Source: Nitzschia sp. DOCU1 (lineage: Eukaryota > Bacillariophyta > Bacillariophyceae > Bacillariales > Bacillariaceae). Taken from it: a stretch of 64,000 bases of DNA. The position numbers and the translations under genes were made by a program. The notes beneath the pieces were generated by a model. That model was not told where the DNA came from, did no database searches, and was given only the letters and a program-made list of their open reading frames with translations. Positions 62,106 through 64,000 of the stretch are shown one piece after another (position 1 is the stretch's first letter; each line of letters begins with the position of its first letter). The stretch is taken from the NCBI GenBank assembly GCA_951394045.1, contig OX595985.1, positions 2,728,001 through 2,792,000 on the forward strand. Direction: 5' to 3'.

Positions 62106-63857
62106 ATGAAAGAGTCCCACCGAATGCAATGTAGTTGCGGCGGCAAAAGACAAATTCGTCATGACAGTTTGTTCATCATCAACAACTTTGTCAATTGCAT
62201 CACAACATCATCATCAACAACTTTGTCAATTGCATCATCATCAACGCCAATGTCCTCGTTTGCTCTTCCTTCCGATGCTGATGGCGACGATCAAGAGCTC
62301 CAGCAGTTCGCAACTCCCGCATTTTCCGGTGCATGGACGAGCAATGCTACTAGACGAGACACGGTGTCGACCGTGACGCCAGCTACGGTATTGCGTCTCC
62401 CTTCCAACGGTGGAGATGGTGATGATCAGTTTGCAACTCCCGCTTTCACTACTGTTCCTTGCGGCGATGCTCCTTGCGCAAATCCGCGATGCACGATCAA
62501 CGGTGGCATTGCATCCAGCACGCACAAGTGCCCTGGGTGCCACAAGAACGTCCATGGTCCTTGCGGCAAGGAGACCGGCAACCTCGCATTTATTCTCTGC
62601 CCGCTATGTGAAGGACAAGCCGCCAATACCGAAGAAGCTACTACGACTGGTAAAACAAAAAATCGTCTCATCGATGCCAATGCAACCATGGCCGATGTGG
62701 AGATGGGGACTGAGTCGATCTATCCTCTTGCTCGGGGAGCGGGAAATCAAAAAACTACGCGATTGAAAGCCATCCGCGGTCTCGAAACTGTGCTCTTGCA
62801 GGCGAAAGAGTTGCGAGATTGGTTTACCTCTCTCAAGTATACTATCAAGAGAAACGCAACAAAAGAGCACCTTTGTGAGGCGATTTGTCAGGCCAAGGTG
62901 CGCATTGAGCGACGGGCCCAAGCTCCTGGAGCTCCTCTACCAGATGATGGTACGGCTGCGGCCCCTCCCAGCAATATCAATTATTGCCGCTTTATCAATG
63001 TCGTTTCTACAGAGGCAATAAAAAATGCACTAGCTACAAAGGGTGCAGCATTGACTCGGGAACAACTCGATAGAGGTGACGAAGCCGACGCGGACTTTTA
63101 CGGCGAGGTGGCGGAGATGTACAATTCGTTGAGCGCGGAGTTGGATACGCTTAAGTGGGTTGTCGACTGGCAGGGAAACGAGCCGGATCCATCTGAGTTT
63201 ACACCGATCGATGAGTCCAAGGCAAAGCGTACCTGGGCCCAGCTAGGCCAGTGGTATGCCAAAGTGGATTCGAACAATCAAGTGTCGGGGGAACACGGAG
63301 ATTTTAGTGATTTCGTCGGAACTCGGCGGTTCCTAATTTACTTACATTTGGCGGGACAGGAGTGCCCAGCCATTATCGATGCCTTCAAGGACGACGTCGA
63401 TGAAGGGGGGAACACGGCTGGTAAACCAGCACCGAAGAAGAAGCAGAAACGAGCGGAGAAGAAGGCAGATCCTGCATTCTCTGTGATTGCCCAAGCTCAG
63501 CAGAAGAAGGCTAGTGCGATTGCCTATACCTTCAATCGCAAATCCTTGAAAGACTACGAAAAGGAGGCACGCAAGCTGTCGAAGAAAATCAAGAGAAACT
63601 ACGGGGAGTTTAAGAATCAGGGTATATTTCTGAAGACCAAGGAGGCCAAGGAATTTGTTGAGATGGTCAGGGTCGGCAAAGAGACGGGAATCAAGGATCT
63701 ACTTTCCGACGACGATTCCATTGCTTCAGAAACCCCAGAGGGTCTGGCGAACAAGATCATCGAGCTTGAAAATAGACTTGCGGAGACACAAGGATCTGTG
63801 GCAAGAGTGAAGGAACTCGTCCGCCGCCACGAGGAAGCGGACGACAAAGGCAACTAG
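62106..63857 (+). CDS. unidentified element protein with a PHD/RING-like zinc cluster
   Basis: The ORF is 583 aa from 62106; the ATG at about 62251 (MSSFALPSDADGDD) is a more natural start. A Cys/His cluster near residues 115-160 (CGDAPCANPRC, HKCPGCHKNVHGPCG, ILCPLCEG) resembles a PHD- or FYVE-type zinc finger. The middle is helical; the C-terminal 130 residues are basic then coiled coil. Not recognised. It lies downstream of the TGCGGA cluster and may be the first gene of an element continuing beyond the window. Confidence 0.6.
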   Translation: MKESHRMQCSCGGKRQIRHDSLFIINNFVNCITTSSSTTLSIASSSTPMSSFALPSDADGDDQELQQFATPAFSGAWTSNATRRDTVSTVTPATVLRLPSNGGDGDDQFATPAFTTVPCGDAPCANPRCTINGGIASSTHKCPGCHKNVHGPCGKETGNLAFILCPLCEGQAANTEEATTTGKTKNRLIDANATMADVEMGTESIYPLARGAGNQKTTRLKAIRGLETVLLQAKELRDWFTSLKYTIKRNATKEHLCEAICQAKVRIERRAQAPGAPLPDDGTAAAPPSNINYCRFINVVSTEAIKNALATKGAALTREQLDRGDEADADFYGEVAEMYNSLSAELDTLKWVVDWQGNEPDPSEFTPIDESKAKRTWAQLGQWYAKVDSNNQVSGEHGDFSDFVGTRRFLIYLHLAGQECPAIIDAFKDDVDEGGNTAGKPAPKKKQKRAEKKADPAFSVIAQAQQKKASAIAYTFNRKSLKDYEKEARKLSKKIKRNYGEFKNQGIFLKTKEAKEFVEMVRVGKETGIKDLLSDDDSIASETPEGLANKIIELENRLAETQGSVARVKELVRRHEEADDKGN

Positions 63858-63861
63858 CGGG

Positions 63862-63890
63862 GTAGTAGTAGTAGTAGCAGTAGTAATGAT
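63862..63890. repeat. GTA trinucleotide microsatellite
   Basis: An impure GTA run with one GCA directly after the stop of the last ORF. From there to the window end nothing else was seen. Confidence 0.8.
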
Positions 63891-64000
63891 GTAACGAGGG
63901 GGGTTTATGTCATCAAAGCTATTGATATTCTATTTGCTAGTTTAACCGGTGGATCTAGCCATTACGCCTTCTATTATGATCTGGGCGGGTAATGCCATTT

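Overview
The window looks like nuclear DNA of a pennate diatom (Phaeodactylum tricornutum or a relative). This is inferred from compact genes with short GT-AG introns (57-106 bp), a Ty1/copia element of the type common in diatoms, and a gene set typical of photosynthetic stramenopiles (GH38 mannosidase, copine, FkbM methyltransferase, SFT2, PDK-type kinase). No database was searched, so the species is not established.

Layout. (1) 1-2545: the 3' end of a Ty1/copia retrotransposon (RT, RNase H, polypurine tract, probable LTR). (2) 2546-17560: a repeat-rich block that reads as one large mobile element or a nest of related ones. It holds a Crypton-like tyrosine recombinase, a 181-bp satellite with higher-order structure, a 1249-aa orphan protein, a Ulp1-type protease, a 97-bp tandem array, an acidic protein and a small protein with a PCNA-binding (PIP) motif. 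A stem-loop family related to GGGCCAG-N-ACCA is scattered through it. (3) 17617-52666: a host gene island of 16 genes: GH38 mannosidase with an in-frame TAG, threonine-aldolase-like PLP enzyme, S10 carboxypeptidase with a 12-nt microexon encoding the catalytic serine, coiled-coil protein, two Golgi-type glycosyltransferase candidates, FkbM methyltransferase, RING E3, copine, SFT2, Iwr1 with ankyrin repeats, PDK/BCKDK kinase, TPR protein, three diatom orphans, and one polypeptide fusing an NAA80-like actin N-acetyltransferase to an ACTMAP-like actin-maturation protease. (4) 52960-64000: a second transposon block with a protein joining a DUF6729-like region, a DDE-like core and a DEDDy exonuclease; a Mutator-like transposase with one in-frame TGA; stem-loops and a 140-bp block shared with region 2; a 926-bp non-autonomous TIR element; and a zinc-finger ORF.

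How parts fit together. The two transposon blocks share non-coding sequence 48 kb apart, so they are related or were mobilised by the same machinery. CpG-to-TpG/CpA differences between the shared copies suggest cytosine methylation and decay. In the gene island the most informative locus is the actin-maturation fusion: removal of the N-terminal residue of actin and acetylation of the new N-terminus would be done by one chain. Splice junctions were deduced from GT/AG sites and frame closure; every spliced model gives an exact multiple of three.
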